From Prorocentrum cordatum (taxonomy: Eukaryota > Sar > Dinophyceae > Prorocentrales > Prorocentraceae), in contig CAUYUJ010015959.1 of the NCBI GenBank assembly GCA_963575745.1, positions 42,501 to 106,500 of the forward strand: a stretch of DNA of 64,000 bases. The letters are read 5' to 3'. Below the pieces are notes generated by a model, which did not search any database, was not told the DNA's origin, and worked only from the letters and a program-made list of their open reading frames with translations. The position numbers and the translations under genes are program-made. Below are positions 18,541 to 29,778 of this stretch, in pieces (the first letter of the stretch is position 1; every line of letters begins with the position of its first letter).

Positions 18541-19480
18541 TTCCCCGCCCTCCTCTTCCTTCCTCCTCCTCCACCCCCCTCTTCCTCCTCCCTCCTCCTC
18601 TTCTGCAGAGGAGGGGAGGGATGGGGGGGGGGGGGGGGGGGGGGGGGGGAAAGGGGGGGGAGGAGGAGGGGAGGAGCGGGACAAAGAGGAAGCGGAGGAG
18701 GAGAGCAGGAAATGGAGAAGGAGCACGATGCGGGAGAAGGAAGGAGAGGGGGAAGAGAAGCCAAAGATGCGAGGAAGCCAGAAATGCAAAGAGAAGGAGG
18801 ATTACTATATGATGAAGCATAAGTCAAGGAAGGAAGGAAGAGCATGCGATGGTGGTGATGACGATGAATGACCGATGATGATGAGGGCAGGACGAGTAGG
18901 AGGAGGAACAGGAAGGGGAGGGGGAGAGAGAGTGAGGGGGAAGTCTTTTGCAGAGAAACCACAAGCGTAGGCGGGAGGGGGTGAAGAGGGGGAAGAGGAA
19001 GAAGGAGGGGGTGAGGACGAGGAGGTGAAAAATCGGGGGGAGGGGGAAGTAGGGAGAGGAAAGAGCAGGGGGAGGGGGGAGGGAAGGAGGAGGAGGAGGC
19101 GGCTGCGGGCGGAAGGGGGGTGGGGGGGGAAGGGGGGTAGGAGGAGGAGGAGGAGGAGAAAGGGGGGGGTGGGGGGAAAGAGAAGGAGAAGGAAAGGAGG
19201 AAGGGAGGGGTCTTTTTCAGGGGGGCGGAGGGAGGAGGTGAGTAGAGGAAGGAAGGGGGGGGGGAGTGGAGGAGGACAGAGAGGGGGGGGGGGGGGGGAA
19301 AAAGAGGAGAAGGGGGAGGAGGAGGAGTGAGGCGGACGGGGTATGCGGGGGGCCTCCTCTGTCGCGAGCGCCATGCGTGAACGCCGCGACGAGGAAGGCC
19401 GCACAGGGGGGGGGGGGGGGGGGGGGGTGGGCGGGGGGGTGGGGGGGGGGGGGGGAGGGGGGGGGGGGGGGTGTTTGTGC
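18541..19480. repeat. Purine/pyrimidine and poly-G tracts with a third partial repeat-family copy
   Basis: TCC at 18541-18605 and GGA/poly-G from 18610. The block 18775-18965 (CCAGAAATGCAAAGAGAAGG, then an ATG array, then CTTTTGCAGAGAAAC) matches the blocks at 17495-17920 and the minus strand near 12960-13225. Poly-G dominates 19130-19475. Confidence 0.7.
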
Positions 19481-19639
19481 GTATGTGTGCGTATGCTGTC
19501 AGCCTCGTAAAAGAACGCAACCTGCAATTTTCAGATGGATGCGTTTTTTCACAGCGTAGATAATAATCCAAAACTTGTTTTCCCTTGTGGAGAATTCAAG
19601 GCTTGTTTTGCTCATTATAAAAAAATGCATGAATCCATT
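19481..19639. other. AT-rich spacer, no gene seen
   Basis: About 160 bp of lower GC between poly-G tracts and the tandem repeat. No coding signal. Confidence 0.4.
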
Positions 19640-21340
19640 TTGGAGTCCGCCCAATCTATTATTAATTCTTGAAAAACGTTCAATTGTTTTCATGGAGCCT
19701 CCATTTTCCAAGCGGCCCGGCGGCCGGCCGGCTGGCCTGGCGCGTCTTCATTGAAAACTGATAAGTTTGGAAATGCTTGAAATTTAATCCTGAGTTTGAA
19801 TCCAGCCCAGCTTGCCCGGCCCGGCTGGCCCGGCCCGGCCGGCCCGGCCCGGCCGGGTCCGGCGCCGGACCCGGCCGGGGGCGATTGCGGGCGTTTCGAA
19901 GTGATTTGGCGATTTGGAGTCGAGTCGGGGCGCGCGGGGCCCGGGGGTGCCCTCGATGCCTCCGGTTCCAGACGCCCCCCAGAAGACGTCGGGGGGCCCG
20001 AATTGGGTAATTCTTTCGGATAACACACATTTTTAGTGACCCCGCGCTTGAGATTTCCGTTGCGCATCCGACGGCGCCCGAAGCGCTCCGGGAGGTCACG
20101 GGCGGCCCGCGAACTCCCCGGGACGGCGCAAGAGGGCTCCCCAGACGGCTTAGGAGGCCCCCCGAAAGAGGCCCGGAGCGTGCCTGGCGGGTTCCTCAGG
20201 CCGCCCAGAACATCCAAGGGGCGTTCAACGCCTCCGCGGAGCGCTCCAAGAGGCCCCATGTGGACCTCAAGTAGGGCCTGGAGGCTTCCAAGACGCATTC
20301 GGGGCCTCCCCATTCGGGGCCTCCCCTGACGCGCCCCGAGAAGACGTCGGGGGGCCAAAATTGGGCAATCCGATGCGGTCAACCAGCGTTTTCAGCAGTC
20401 GTGCGTTCGGGCTCGCCATTGCGTTTACGAGTGCGCGCGCGGGGCGCTCCCGGGGCCCCCGCGATGGCGCGCGGAGCCCGCGAGTCGGCCCGAGACGATT
20501 CCAAACGGCCTCCCTGGACAGCGCGAGGGCCTCCACGGAGGAAGCCTGGAGCGTGCCAAGAGGGGCCCTGAGGCCATCCAGACCGCCCGAGGATCGTCCA
20601 AGACGCCAACATCGTGATCCAAGACGCCCCACGTGGACCTCAAGTAGGCTTCGCAGGCCCCCAAGACGCCCATGCAATCTGCTCTGGCGCTCGCGGCGAA
20701 GACGTCAGGGTGCCCAAGTTGGGGCATGATTTCAGCAAGCGCGCGCTGGGGCTCACCGCTGCGGCTGCGGCGGCGCAGGGGCCGCCCCCGGGAGCCCCGC
20801 GACGGCGCCCGAGCCCAAGACGGCCCAAGACGACCCCGAGTGGACTCCCCAGGCGGCCAGTAGGGCCCAATGACTGGCGCCTGCAGGCCCGGGGGGGCCC
20901 GGGCTCGCTCCCCCGTGGCGGCCCCGGGCCTCTCTCGCTCCGCGACGACTAGATGCCCTGCGTCGCGGCCGAGACGGCTGAGGATGGCCTCGGAGATGCT
21001 TCCGACGCCGCCGGGAAGCCTCCGAGGCGCCCCGCGAGGCCGCCGCGAGGCCTTCTACGAGAGCCACAGGAGTCAAACATGGCACAATTTCCTTTGGAAG
21101 TCCTGTATCTATAACACAAAACCATATTCGCTTCTGGGGCTTTCGCGGCGTCCAAGACGGCCCGGGAGGCCGCCGAGATCGCGCCGAGACGGCCAGAGAG
21201 GTTCCCGACGGGGCCCTGGACTGCCCGAGAGGGCCCCCAGACGGCCGAAGAGATGCTTCCAACGCCGCCCAGAAGTCCGCGGTGCGCTCCAAGAGGCCCC
21301 CGAGAGGCTTCCCAAGAGGGAACCGAGAGACAACGATGGC
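19640..21340 (+). repeat. Diverged ~360-bp tandem repeat, four to five units
   Basis: The word (A/C)GAAGACGTC followed by a GCCC/GCCA-ATTGGG block occurs at 19981, 20339 and 20697, exactly 358 bp apart. A weaker equivalent lies near 21055. CACGTGGACCTCAAGTAGG-type words also recur (20257, 20629). Within units, 10-15-bp sub-repeats of the form CCAAGAGGCCCC are common. Confidence 0.7.
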
Positions 21341-21346
21341 GCAATT

Positions 21347-21416
21347 CCTTTTTTTTTTTTTTTTTTGGGGGGTGGATTTGAATTTTGTGTTGTTGTTGTT
21401 GTTGTTGTTGTTGCTT

Positions 21417-21458
<42 letters not shown>

Positions 21459-21465
21459 GGTATCT
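21347..21465. repeat. Poly-T run and (TTG)n microsatellite
   Basis: About 20 T residues followed by TTG units from 21388. No gene. Confidence 0.9.
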
Positions 21466-21659
21466 ACTTCCACGGGGGCGGCCCGAGAGGCCCCAGATGT
21501 TGTCCCAAGACGGCCCGGGAATTTCCCAAGAGGGCTCCAAGAAGGCTCAGGGGGGCCCCGAGACGGCTGAAGAGGGCCCCGGGACGCCCCAAAAAAGGGG
21601 CCCAGAGGAGAGAGGGCGAGGGCGACGACGACGGCAGCGACGCGCCCGCCCTTAGAACG

Positions 21660-22229
21660 CAAACACCCGTGCGCGCAGACGCGCGCGGACACGCGCATAG
21701 CAACACGCAGACACACGCACCGCGCACTCCAGCACGCGCGCGCGCACGCCCGCGCGCGCGCGCGCACCCGCGCCGCGCGCGCGCGCGCGCGCACGCACGC
21801 GCGCGAACTTTTTGGCGTCGGCGGCTAGGCAGAGTCACTGCGCTGGCGGCCGCTGGCGAGGGAACTCGCGCGCGCGCTCGCGCGCGCGCGCGCGCAAGCG
21901 CACGTGCACGCGCGCGCGCGCGCATGCGCCCGCGCGCCCGCGCGCACGCACGCACGCACGCACACGCGCGCACACGCACACACGCGCGCGCGCACACGCA
22001 CACACGCGCGCGCGCACACGCAGGCACGCGCACGCGCACGCATGCACACACGCACATTCGCACGCGCGCACACTTACTCGTACACGCACGCGCACGCACG
22101 CATACACGCACGAATGTACACACGCGCGCACGCGCACACGCGCACTCACACGTACCCGCACACACGCGCGCACGCACACCAGCGCGCACACGAGCACGCA
22201 CGCGCACGCGCGCACGCGCGCATACACGC

Positions 22230-22262
<33 letters not shown>

Positions 22263-25195
22263 NNNNNNNNNNNNNNNNNNNNNNNNNNNNNNNNNNNNNN
22301 NNNNNNNNNNNNNNNNNNNNNNNNNNNNNNNNNNNNNNNNNNNNNNNNNNNNNNNNNNNNNNACACGCACACGCCACACGCCACACGCCGCACGCACACG
22401 CACACGCACACGCACACGCACACGCACACGCACACGCCACACGCCACACGCCTCACGCGACACGCACACGCCCGCGCACACGCACACGTTACACGCACAC
22501 CCAACACGCACACGCACGCGCACACGCACACGCACGCCCACACGCACACGCCACACGCACACGCACACGCACACGCACACGCACACGCACACGCACACGC
22601 ACACGCACACGCACACGCACACGCACACGCACACGCACACGCACACGCACACGCACACGCACACGCACACGCACACGCACACGCACACGCACACGAACAC
22701 GCACGCGCACGCGCACGCGCACGCGCACGCGCACGCGCGCACCCACGCGCACATCCACGCGCACACCCGCGCGCGCACGCGCGCGCGCACGCGCACGCGC
22801 ACGCGCACAGCGCGCGCGCACGCGCGCGCGCGCGCACGCGCAACGCGCGCGGCCACGCGCGCACGCGCACACGCGCACGCGCGCACGCGCACACGCGCAC
22901 ACGCGCGCTCGCAGCGCACCACACGCGCACACGCGCACACGCGCACACGCGCACACGCGCACACGCGCACACGCGCACGCGCGCACGCGCGCACACGCGC
23001 ACGCGCGCACGCGCGCACGCGCGCACGCGCGCACGCGCGCACACGCGCACACGCGCACACGCGCACACGCGCACACGCGCACGCGCACGCGCACACGCGC
23101 ACACGCGCACACGCGCACACGCGCACACGCGCACACGCGCACACGCGCACACGCGCACACGCGCACACGCGCACACGCGCACACGCGCACACGCGCACAC
23201 GCGCACACGCGCACACGCGCACACGCGCACACGCGCACACGCGCACACGCGCACACGCGCACACGCGCACACGCGCACACGCGCACACGCGCACACGCGC
23301 ACACGCGCACACGCGCACACGCGCACGCGCGCACACGCGCGCACGCGCGCACGCGCACACGCACACGCACACGCACGCGCACGCGCACGCGCACGCGCAC
23401 CCGCGCACGCGCACGTGCACGTGCACGCGCACGCACACGCACACGCACACGCACACGCACACGTACACGTTCACGTACACGTACACGTACACGTGCACGT
23501 GCACGTACACGTACACGTACACGTACACGTACACGTACACGTACACGTACACGTACACGTACACGTACACGTACACGTACCCGTACACGTACACGTACAC
23601 GTACCCGTACTCGTACCCGTACCCGTGCCCGTACCCGTACCCGCACACGTTCACGTACACGTACACGTACACGTACACGTGCACGTGCACGTGCACGTGC
23701 ACGTGCACGTACACGTACACGTACACGTACACGTACACGTACACGTACACGTACACGTACAAGTACACGTACACGTACACGTACACGTACACGTACACGT
23801 ACACGTACACGTACACGTACACGTAATCGTACACGTACACGTACACGTACACGTACACGTACACGCACGTACACGTACACGTACACGTACACGTACACGT
23901 ACACGTACACGTACACGTACACGTACACGTACACGTACACGTACACGTACACGGTACACATACACGTACACGTACACGTACACGTACACGTACACGTACA
24001 CGTACACGTACACGTACACGTACACGTACACGTATTCGTACACGTACACGTACACGTACACGTACACGTGCACGTACACGTACACGTACACGTACACGTA
24101 CACGTACACGTACACGTACACGTACACGTACACGTACACGTACACGTACACGTACAGGTACACATACACGTACACGTACACGTACACGTACACATGCACA
24201 TGCACATGCACATGCACATGCACATGCACATACATGCATACATAGACACGCATACACACAACACCCACGCGCTCGCTCACGCATGCGAGCGCGCGCGCAC
24301 CCTCACACGCGCGCGCGCACGCGCGCGCACGCGCAGATGCACGCGCACATGCACGCGCGCGCACGCACACGCGCTCACGCGCACACACACACACACATGT
24401 TTCGCGTCGGTGGCTAGGCAGAGTGACTGCGTGGCGGAAGAGCATAATCAGGACGTGCACATGCGAATTAAGCTGCAATGCGCGGGGGAGAGGAGGAACG
24501 CCTGGCAACGGCAGGAGGGAGGAAGCCGGGCCCGCTCCGAGCGGGGCCTGGCGGCGGCGGAGCGGCGCCGGGGGATGGGCCAGACGCGCGCGCACATGCG
24601 CGCGCGCGCGCACGCACGCGCACACGCCCACGCCCACGCACTCGCACACGCACACGCACGCACGCACACACACACGCACCCGCACGCCCACGCGCACGCG
24701 CACGCCCACGCACGCGCGCACGCACACGCACACGCACACGCGCTCGCTCACGCACACGCGCACACGCGCACACGTACACGCGCACACGCGCAAACACGCA
24801 CACGCGCACACGCGCACGCACGCAGATACGCACACATCCACACACGCGCGCTCGGACGCACACACGCACACACGCACGCACGCACACACGCACACACGCA
24901 CACACGCACAGGCACAAGCGCAAACACACCCACGCACACACACGCACACACACACACACGCACACACACACACACACGCACGCACAGACGCACACACACG
25001 CACACGCACACGCACACGCACCTGTATACACACGCGCGCGCTCTCGCACGCGCACGCGCACGCGCACACGCACGCACAAACACGCGCACACACACACAAT
25101 TTCGCACGCACGCAGGCACGCGCGCATGCACACACGCGCGCGCGCACGCACGCACCCACGTGCGCACGCGCACACACGCACACACGCACACACAA
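21660..25195. repeat. 3.5-kb alternating purine-pyrimidine array
   Basis: Built from CACGCG, ACGCGC, ACGCAC and, from 23460 to 24200, ACGTAC hexamers, with almost strict R-Y alternation. It includes a 100-N assembly gap. Three islands of unique sequence interrupt or end it (21809-21870, 24397-24590 and from 25196). The long Thr/His/Ala/Arg and Cys/Val frames on both strands are artefacts of the repeat. Confidence 0.95.
22263..22362. other. Assembly gap of 100 N
   Basis: Fixed-size run of N inside the alternating array; the true length is unknown. Confidence 0.99.
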
Positions 25196-25394
25196 TGTTT
25201 TCAGTCGGTGGCGCAGAGGAGCTTCAGTCGTGTGCAGCAGATTGAAGGTGCTAGTTTCAGATTGATGTAGCCGACAGAACAGCTTTGCGAAGAGTGCGCG
25301 CTGTAAATTGCAGAGGGTGGGTGGTGTGGGAATGGGGCTCTATGCCCAAATGCGCGCAGTGGCCAGCCAGAAGCCTAGGAATACGCAGAGCGAA
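25196..25394. other. Spacer between CA-rich arrays, no gene seen
   Basis: Starts with GTTTTCAGTCGGTGGCGCAG, a degenerate copy of the island found at 21811 and 24400. No coding signal. Confidence 0.4.
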
Positions 25395-26045
25395 CAGCAC
25401 ACACACAGACACACAGACACAGACACAGACACACAGACACAGACACACAGGCACACAGACACACAGACACACAGACACACAGTCACACAGGCACACTGAA
25501 CAACAGTCACACACAGACACACAGACACGCAGAAACACAGACACACAGACACACGTACACAGACACAGACACACAGACACATGCACACATACACACATAC
25601 ACACATGCACATATACACACATACACACTTACACACTTACACATGCACACGTACACGCACACGTAGAGTAGACACACACACGTACACAGAGACACAGACA
25701 CATGCACACAAACGCACATACACTCATATTCACACAGACATACATACAAACATACACACGTACACACAAACATACAAACACACATACACACATACAGACA
25801 ATCACACATACACACATACACATACACACATACATACACTTACACACATACAATCATGCGCACACACATACACACATACGCACACACATGCACACATACT
25901 CACGCACACACACACATATATACACATACACACATACACGCACATGCACACACACACACACGGTTTTTCCATCATGGGCCAGGGCACACACACACATACG
26001 CTTGCACACACACACACACACACATACGCATACACACACACTCCC
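25395..26045. repeat. (ACACAG/ACACAT)n array
   Basis: CA dinucleotides with regular G or T substitutions. Units shift from ACACAGAC to ACACATAC along its length. Confidence 0.95.
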
Positions 26046-26434
26046 CCTCCGTCGAAGGGGTATTCAAGCTCTTGTCCGTTGACCCGTTTCCCTGAAGATG
26101 ACCTCCTCGTTGCTCTTCGGGCTATCCCCAGTTGAGTGCTCTCTCAGCCCTGTTGCACGCATCGTGCGTGCGCATGAGGCAGACTTTCCAAAGCACTCTT
26201 GCGTCCCTGATGGGTCACCATATGGAGCTTCTTCGGTACCCAGTGGAGGGTTCGAGGGAGCCCCAAGGGAACTCTGTGACACGGGCTTTCAAATTAATGA
26301 ACCCTCAGAACTTCCCGATAGCGCCTACAAGGCCCCCGAGATGCCTTCCAATAATTGTGCGCGTCAGCTTGTCAAGGACTTGGGCGTGCTAGAACCTGAG
26401 CGAGGGCGAAACGCGCGTGTTTCTAGTATATATA

Positions 26435-26471
<37 letters not shown>

Positions 26472-26751
26472 TTGACAATTGTATGTTGTTGTTCTAAAAT
26501 CCGCCTGTAGGAGGACATGCCGGACCTAATTCTAGGCTCTGGATCATACATTATGAGGAAGTCCCAGGCGAAACGCCCAGCCCACCCGACCGACACGTCT
26601 GGGGGTGCGTCAGGGAGGAGTTATTAATAAGAAACTGGGATGGAGGAGGAAGGGGAGGGGGCGAGTGAGTAGGAATGAGGAAGAGGAAGAGCAATAATTG
26701 GAGAGGCAGGGTGCCGCTTATCATCGGGTTCACAGGTCAAGGTGGCAGTGA
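26046..26751 (+). other. Spacer with weak open frames, no supported gene
   Basis: A 125-codon frame from 26098 has ordinary composition up to about 26425 (for example GASSVPSGGFEGAPRELC) but ends in a TA microsatellite (26427-26470). A competing frame from 26132 is equally plausible. A copy of the 20-nt motif family (GAGGAAGTCCCAGGCGAAAC) lies at 26555-26574. Confidence 0.25.
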
Positions 26752-26907
26752 GAAGACGTGACCTGCAGTATTGAGAGACTGCGTCCGATTCTCTCCATTT
26801 TCGCTGGCGAGGAGATGAGAAGAATCATGGACGACCAGGAGGGCGAGATGAATCAAAAGATCGAGCGCGTACAGCAGTACGTTAAGGATCAGTTCTATTT
26901 GGCTTGA
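26752..26907 (+). CDS. Short exon-like frame with coiled-coil end, unknown
   Basis: Fifty-one residues before a TGA, starting just after an in-frame TGA. The sequence is helical and charged (FAGEEMRRIMDDQEGEMNQK, then IERVQQYVKDQFYLA), unlike the low-complexity surroundings. It may be the last exon of an unrecognised gene or a retroelement relic. No family is recognised. Confidence 0.25.
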   Translation, partial: EDVTCSIERLRPILSIFAGEEMRRIMDDQEGEMNQKIERVQQYVKDQFYLA

Positions 26908-27528
26908 AGCGCCGACAGTCATTACATTATTTGTGTGGCTGGTGCGTCGCCGCTTGGTTGCTGCGTCTCTGTTTGCTACTTGTTCCCATGTCTTCCTTTC
27001 TGTGCAGTTTTACCTTTCCCATAGGTTCGCACTCCCTTCGCCATCTCTGCTCGTCTCTATTTTGCTGGTTTTCGCTTGTCCAGCTTGGAACCAATGCCCT
27101 CCCCCCTCTCAGTACTGTTGCCCTGCTGCATCTGCCATCCATGTGGCAGTGCACGAGTCCGCGCGTGCAGATCTACGTGTGTTTTTGCATATACAAGCGC
27201 TGTGCGAAGTACAGCGAGAGTTGCCCTGTTGGGCTGATTGCTGACAGCGAGGTATCTTCGACGCCAACTTCACATGGCCCCAAAAGGCCAAAAGGTCACC
27301 TCGGGAAACGCTCCAAGACAGGTTTTTTTGCTCTCCTCCTCCTGTCCATCTCCGGCCAGAGTTCTGGTCTGACAAGGCAGTTTCGCGCGAGGCTAGCGCC
27401 CCCAGCGAGCAGCATATAATCATGCGAGATGTTCCCACCTCCTTCGTACCTCCCTGTCCCTCCTCCTCCTCCTCCTCCTCTTCATCCTCCTCCTCCTCCT
27501 CAACATTCCTACGCCCTTTCGTCGGGAC
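26908..27528. other. Spacer before the LINE fragment
   Basis: No convincing gene. A TCC microsatellite (27460-27505) immediately precedes the LINE reading frame and probably marks its 5' truncation point. Confidence 0.4.
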
Positions 27529-28971
27529 ATGCAACTAGGCAGGGATATGCGGCCGTGCCAAGCCTGTGGTAAGGCCCTGACGTCGGACGACGGATGGGGC
27601 CATGTTTTCTTGAAATGTCCTGCGCTGCTGACTCGCCTGCCTGCGAGTGAATCCCTGGCTCGCGTACAAGGTGTAACAGACCAGGCCCATGGCCTCACTG
27701 TGCAGTCCCCACCAACACAGCTTACGACGGATGAGCCAGAGGACCATGTCCCAGGCCTTACGGCGGCTGGTTCGCAGATGCCCATTGCCTTGTCTGAGGC
27801 GAAGGACCATGTCCCTGAGCCTGGTCGATGTGCTGAACCTCCCCCTGCTTCTGGTCATCCACGGCGCAGTACGATGGAGGACGAGGAAGACTTTTTCCCC
27901 GTGGTCGGGCAGGAGACGGAGGAGCCCGTGTTTGATGTCCCACCCCACGCAGAGGAGGACGTTCTTGAGCAGGAGACGCAGGAGATGCCGAGTGTTGCGA
28001 ACGTGACGCCTGGCCAGGCCACATGCCCCGTGCAGAATGGCCCTCTGGCTGATGAGGCAGATTCGGGGCCTGCATTGTCTCCGAGTGACAGGCGTGGCAT
28101 CCTCCACCTCCCGCAGGCCTTAGCGGAGGTGCGTGACCAGCTCATACAGGCTGGGCTAGAGTCAGGAATGTCGAATTTCGAGCAGTCTTACTTCATTCCT
28201 GGCCTTCCTGAGCCGCCTGCGTACGTGCCGCGGAGCGGTACACCGAGCATGGAAGTGTTTCTTTGGGGCGACGCCCATGGCGTTTGGAGTCCAGTCTCTT
28301 ACACGGACGGGTCGGGGTATGACTCGGGCGTCCCTGAGGCCCGGAGATGTGGGCAGGCCGTGGTTCAGCTCGATCTTCGCTCGTGGCTTCCAGTTCGCGC
28401 GCGATATGGGCTTCTTCCGTATTTGGTGCAGACTGTTGGACGCGCTGAGCGGCATGCCATCAGAGAGGGACTTGAGGCCTTTCCTGATCACCAGTGCTTC
28501 GTGACGGACCTGCTGGCGCTGGTGCAGGAAGGCGAACGCTGGTGTCCTGGTCTCGCGCAAGGACGGACCAAGCATGCCCGCGCCTGGCGGGACATCTTCG
28601 AGGCTTGCCGACGACCGACCCTATGCCGCCCTCCGACGTTCAGGTGGACGCCAGCCCACAGGTCTTTGGATGAACTCGTTGGTGCCGGCCCCTATGAGTT
28701 GCGAGACTGGATTGGCAACGGGTGGGCCGACTACTTCGCTCGCTGTGGAGCCGCCTCCCATGCGCTGGCTGGCTCCGCGGCGGAAGCCGTCACTGCTGCT
28801 CTGGACAGCACCGCGAGGTTTTACAGTTTGTCTCCTGGGCTGCGCTGCAGGTTGTTGTCCGTGAGGCCTGGGGACGTGATGTGGAGGTTCCGCGGCCGCC
28901 AGGCGAGCATACCGTGCCCGTTACGATTTCGCGCAATACGGACCATGTTTCTGCGCATTCGGTTTCGTTAG
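27529..28971 (+). CDS. LINE ORF2 fragment: zinc finger and RNase H
   Basis: 3' portion of a non-LTR retrotransposon polymerase. It begins with a CCHC-like finger (C-QA-C...H-VFLK-C), which in dinoflagellate LINEs lies after the RT. A ~200-residue acidic, Pro-rich linker follows, then an RNase H domain whose four acidic residues are all visible: D260 (YTDGSG), E307 (RAERHAI), D327 (FVTDLLAL) and D401 (GNGWADYFA), plus the RWTPAHRS loop. The RT is absent, consistent with 5' truncation during target-primed reverse transcription. Coding leaves this frame near 28860 and continues in the next one, so the last ~35 residues are not authentic. Confidence 0.65.
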   Translation: MQLGRDMRPCQACGKALTSDDGWGHVFLKCPALLTRLPASESLARVQGVTDQAHGLTVQSPPTQLTTDEPEDHVPGLTAAGSQMPIALSEAKDHVPEPGRCAEPPPASGHPRRSTMEDEEDFFPVVGQETEEPVFDVPPHAEEDVLEQETQEMPSVANVTPGQATCPVQNGPLADEADSGPALSPSDRRGILHLPQALAEVRDQLIQAGLESGMSNFEQSYFIPGLPEPPAYVPRSGTPSMEVFLWGDAHGVWSPVSYTDGSGYDSGVPEARRCGQAVVQLDLRSWLPVRARYGLLPYLVQTVGRAERHAIREGLEAFPDHQCFVTDLLALVQEGERWCPGLAQGRTKHARAWRDIFEACRRPTLCRPPTFRWTPAHRSLDELVGAGPYELRDWIGNGWADYFARCGAASHALAGSAAEAVTAALDSTARFYSLSPGLRCRLLSVRPGDVMWRFRGRQASIPCPLRFRAIRTMFLRIRFR

Positions 28972-29507
28972 GCAGGTATCGATGCGTCCACTGCGATGTC
29001 ACGGCCACTACGGGTGCCCCGTTAGACTCTCTGCAGACAGGCTCTCATCGTGAATGTCGGCCGTCGCGTGTGGCGCGCGCCCTCAACGCCGAGTACTTTC
29101 GCAGCTGTGGCGACGATTGGACACTATGTGGTGACCAATGTGCTGGCGTTGCTGTGGGGGCTGCGTTGGCGAGCGAAGGACGGGCAACAGTTTCTCGGCA
29201 GGATTCCTGGCCCGCCCAGCCCACGGCTGAGGACGCGTCAGCGGTGTTTGCAGACTTGGGTCATGACGTGTTCCTGAACAACCAAGTTTACTGCTGTCGC
29301 AGGTGTGGCGCGCACTGCTCCATTGGGGAGGTCCGCGCTGTGCGCAAGCTGGGCATTTCCTGCGCTGGTCTTTCTGGCAATGCAGCCACACGAAGGAACC
29401 AGCTTGACGCGGTCAAACGGGTCGAGCGTGGACTTGCACCTCGCGCTCGTCGCCCCCTCGTAGCTTCGCAACCCGCGAGGGTGGATGGCCGCGCAATGTG
29501 CAGGTAG
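28863..29507 (+). CDS. LINE ORF2 C-terminal cysteine-rich region
   Basis: Continuation of the LINE protein after a frameshift. It reads VVREAWGRDVEVPRPPGEHT, then a Cys pair (RYRCVHCDVTA) and, near the end, VYCCRRCGAHCSIGEV...LGISCAG followed by a basic stretch RRNQLDAVKRVERGLAPRAR. The last block has the same layout as the C-terminus of the LINE at 48.4 kb (CYRCGGYC...LDVCKG...IKRIRDGKHP), so both elements end in one conserved zinc-binding module. Its role is unknown; nucleic-acid binding is a guess. Confidence 0.55.
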   Translation, partial: EAWGRDVEVPRPPGEHTVPVTISRNTDHVSAHSVSLGRYRCVHCDVTATTGAPLDSLQTGSHRECRPSRVARALNAEYFRSCGDDWTLCGDQCAGVAVGAALASEGRATVSRQDSWPAQPTAEDASAVFADLGHDVFLNNQVYCCRRCGAHCSIGEVRAVRKLGISCAGLSGNAATRRNQLDAVKRVERGLAPRARRPLVASQPARVDGRAMCR

Positions 29508-29532
29508 GGACAGCCTGCCGTCCCTACCTGCA
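29499..29532 (+). other. Perfect 13-bp hairpin at the LINE stop codon
   Basis: TGCAGGTAGGGAC pairs with GTCCCTACCTGCA across the 8-nt loop AGCCTGCC. The arm contains the TAG stop of the LINE frame. Some LINEs use a 3' hairpin for RT recognition, so a function in retrotransposition is possible. Confidence 0.6.
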
Positions 29533-29741
29533 GTCCCTCCCGCCGAGGATGCGGGGATATCTGGCCATGCAGCGAGGACCGCCCATGGCGCGATCTGTCG
29601 CAAGTCTGGGATGGTAGTACTATTGTGCACTACGTCTCCGACGGCTTCGTGGGCTCCATCTTCGTCGAGCCCTACGTCTTCACCTTCCGCCTCCTCGTGG
29701 CGCTCATCGCGCTAAGAGTGCCGGCGCCCCGCCGCGGCTAG
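29508..29741 (+). CDS. Exon-like frame downstream of the LINE, unknown
   Basis: In frame with the LINE C-terminus but after its TAG, 77 residues remain open and look protein-like: CGDIWPCSEDRPWRDLSQVW, then STIVHYVSDGFVGSIFVEPY and a hydrophobic VFTFRLLVALIALRV. It ends just before a TCC array. It could be an exon of a host gene bordered by a microsatellite-bearing intron, or a LINE extension. Not recognised. Confidence 0.25.
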   Translation, partial: GQPAVPTCSPSRRGCGDIWPCSEDRPWRDLSQVWDGSTIVHYVSDGFVGSIFVEPYVFTFRLLVALIALRVPAPRRG

Positions 29742-29778
29742 TTGCCCCTGCAGCTGGACGCGGCGCGGCGGCCCCGCG

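Noticed and set aside
21282-25270. Frames of 500-1150 codons rich in Thr/His/Arg or Cys/Val over the CA/CG array
   Set aside because: Open on both strands and in several frames, crossing an N gap; composition only.
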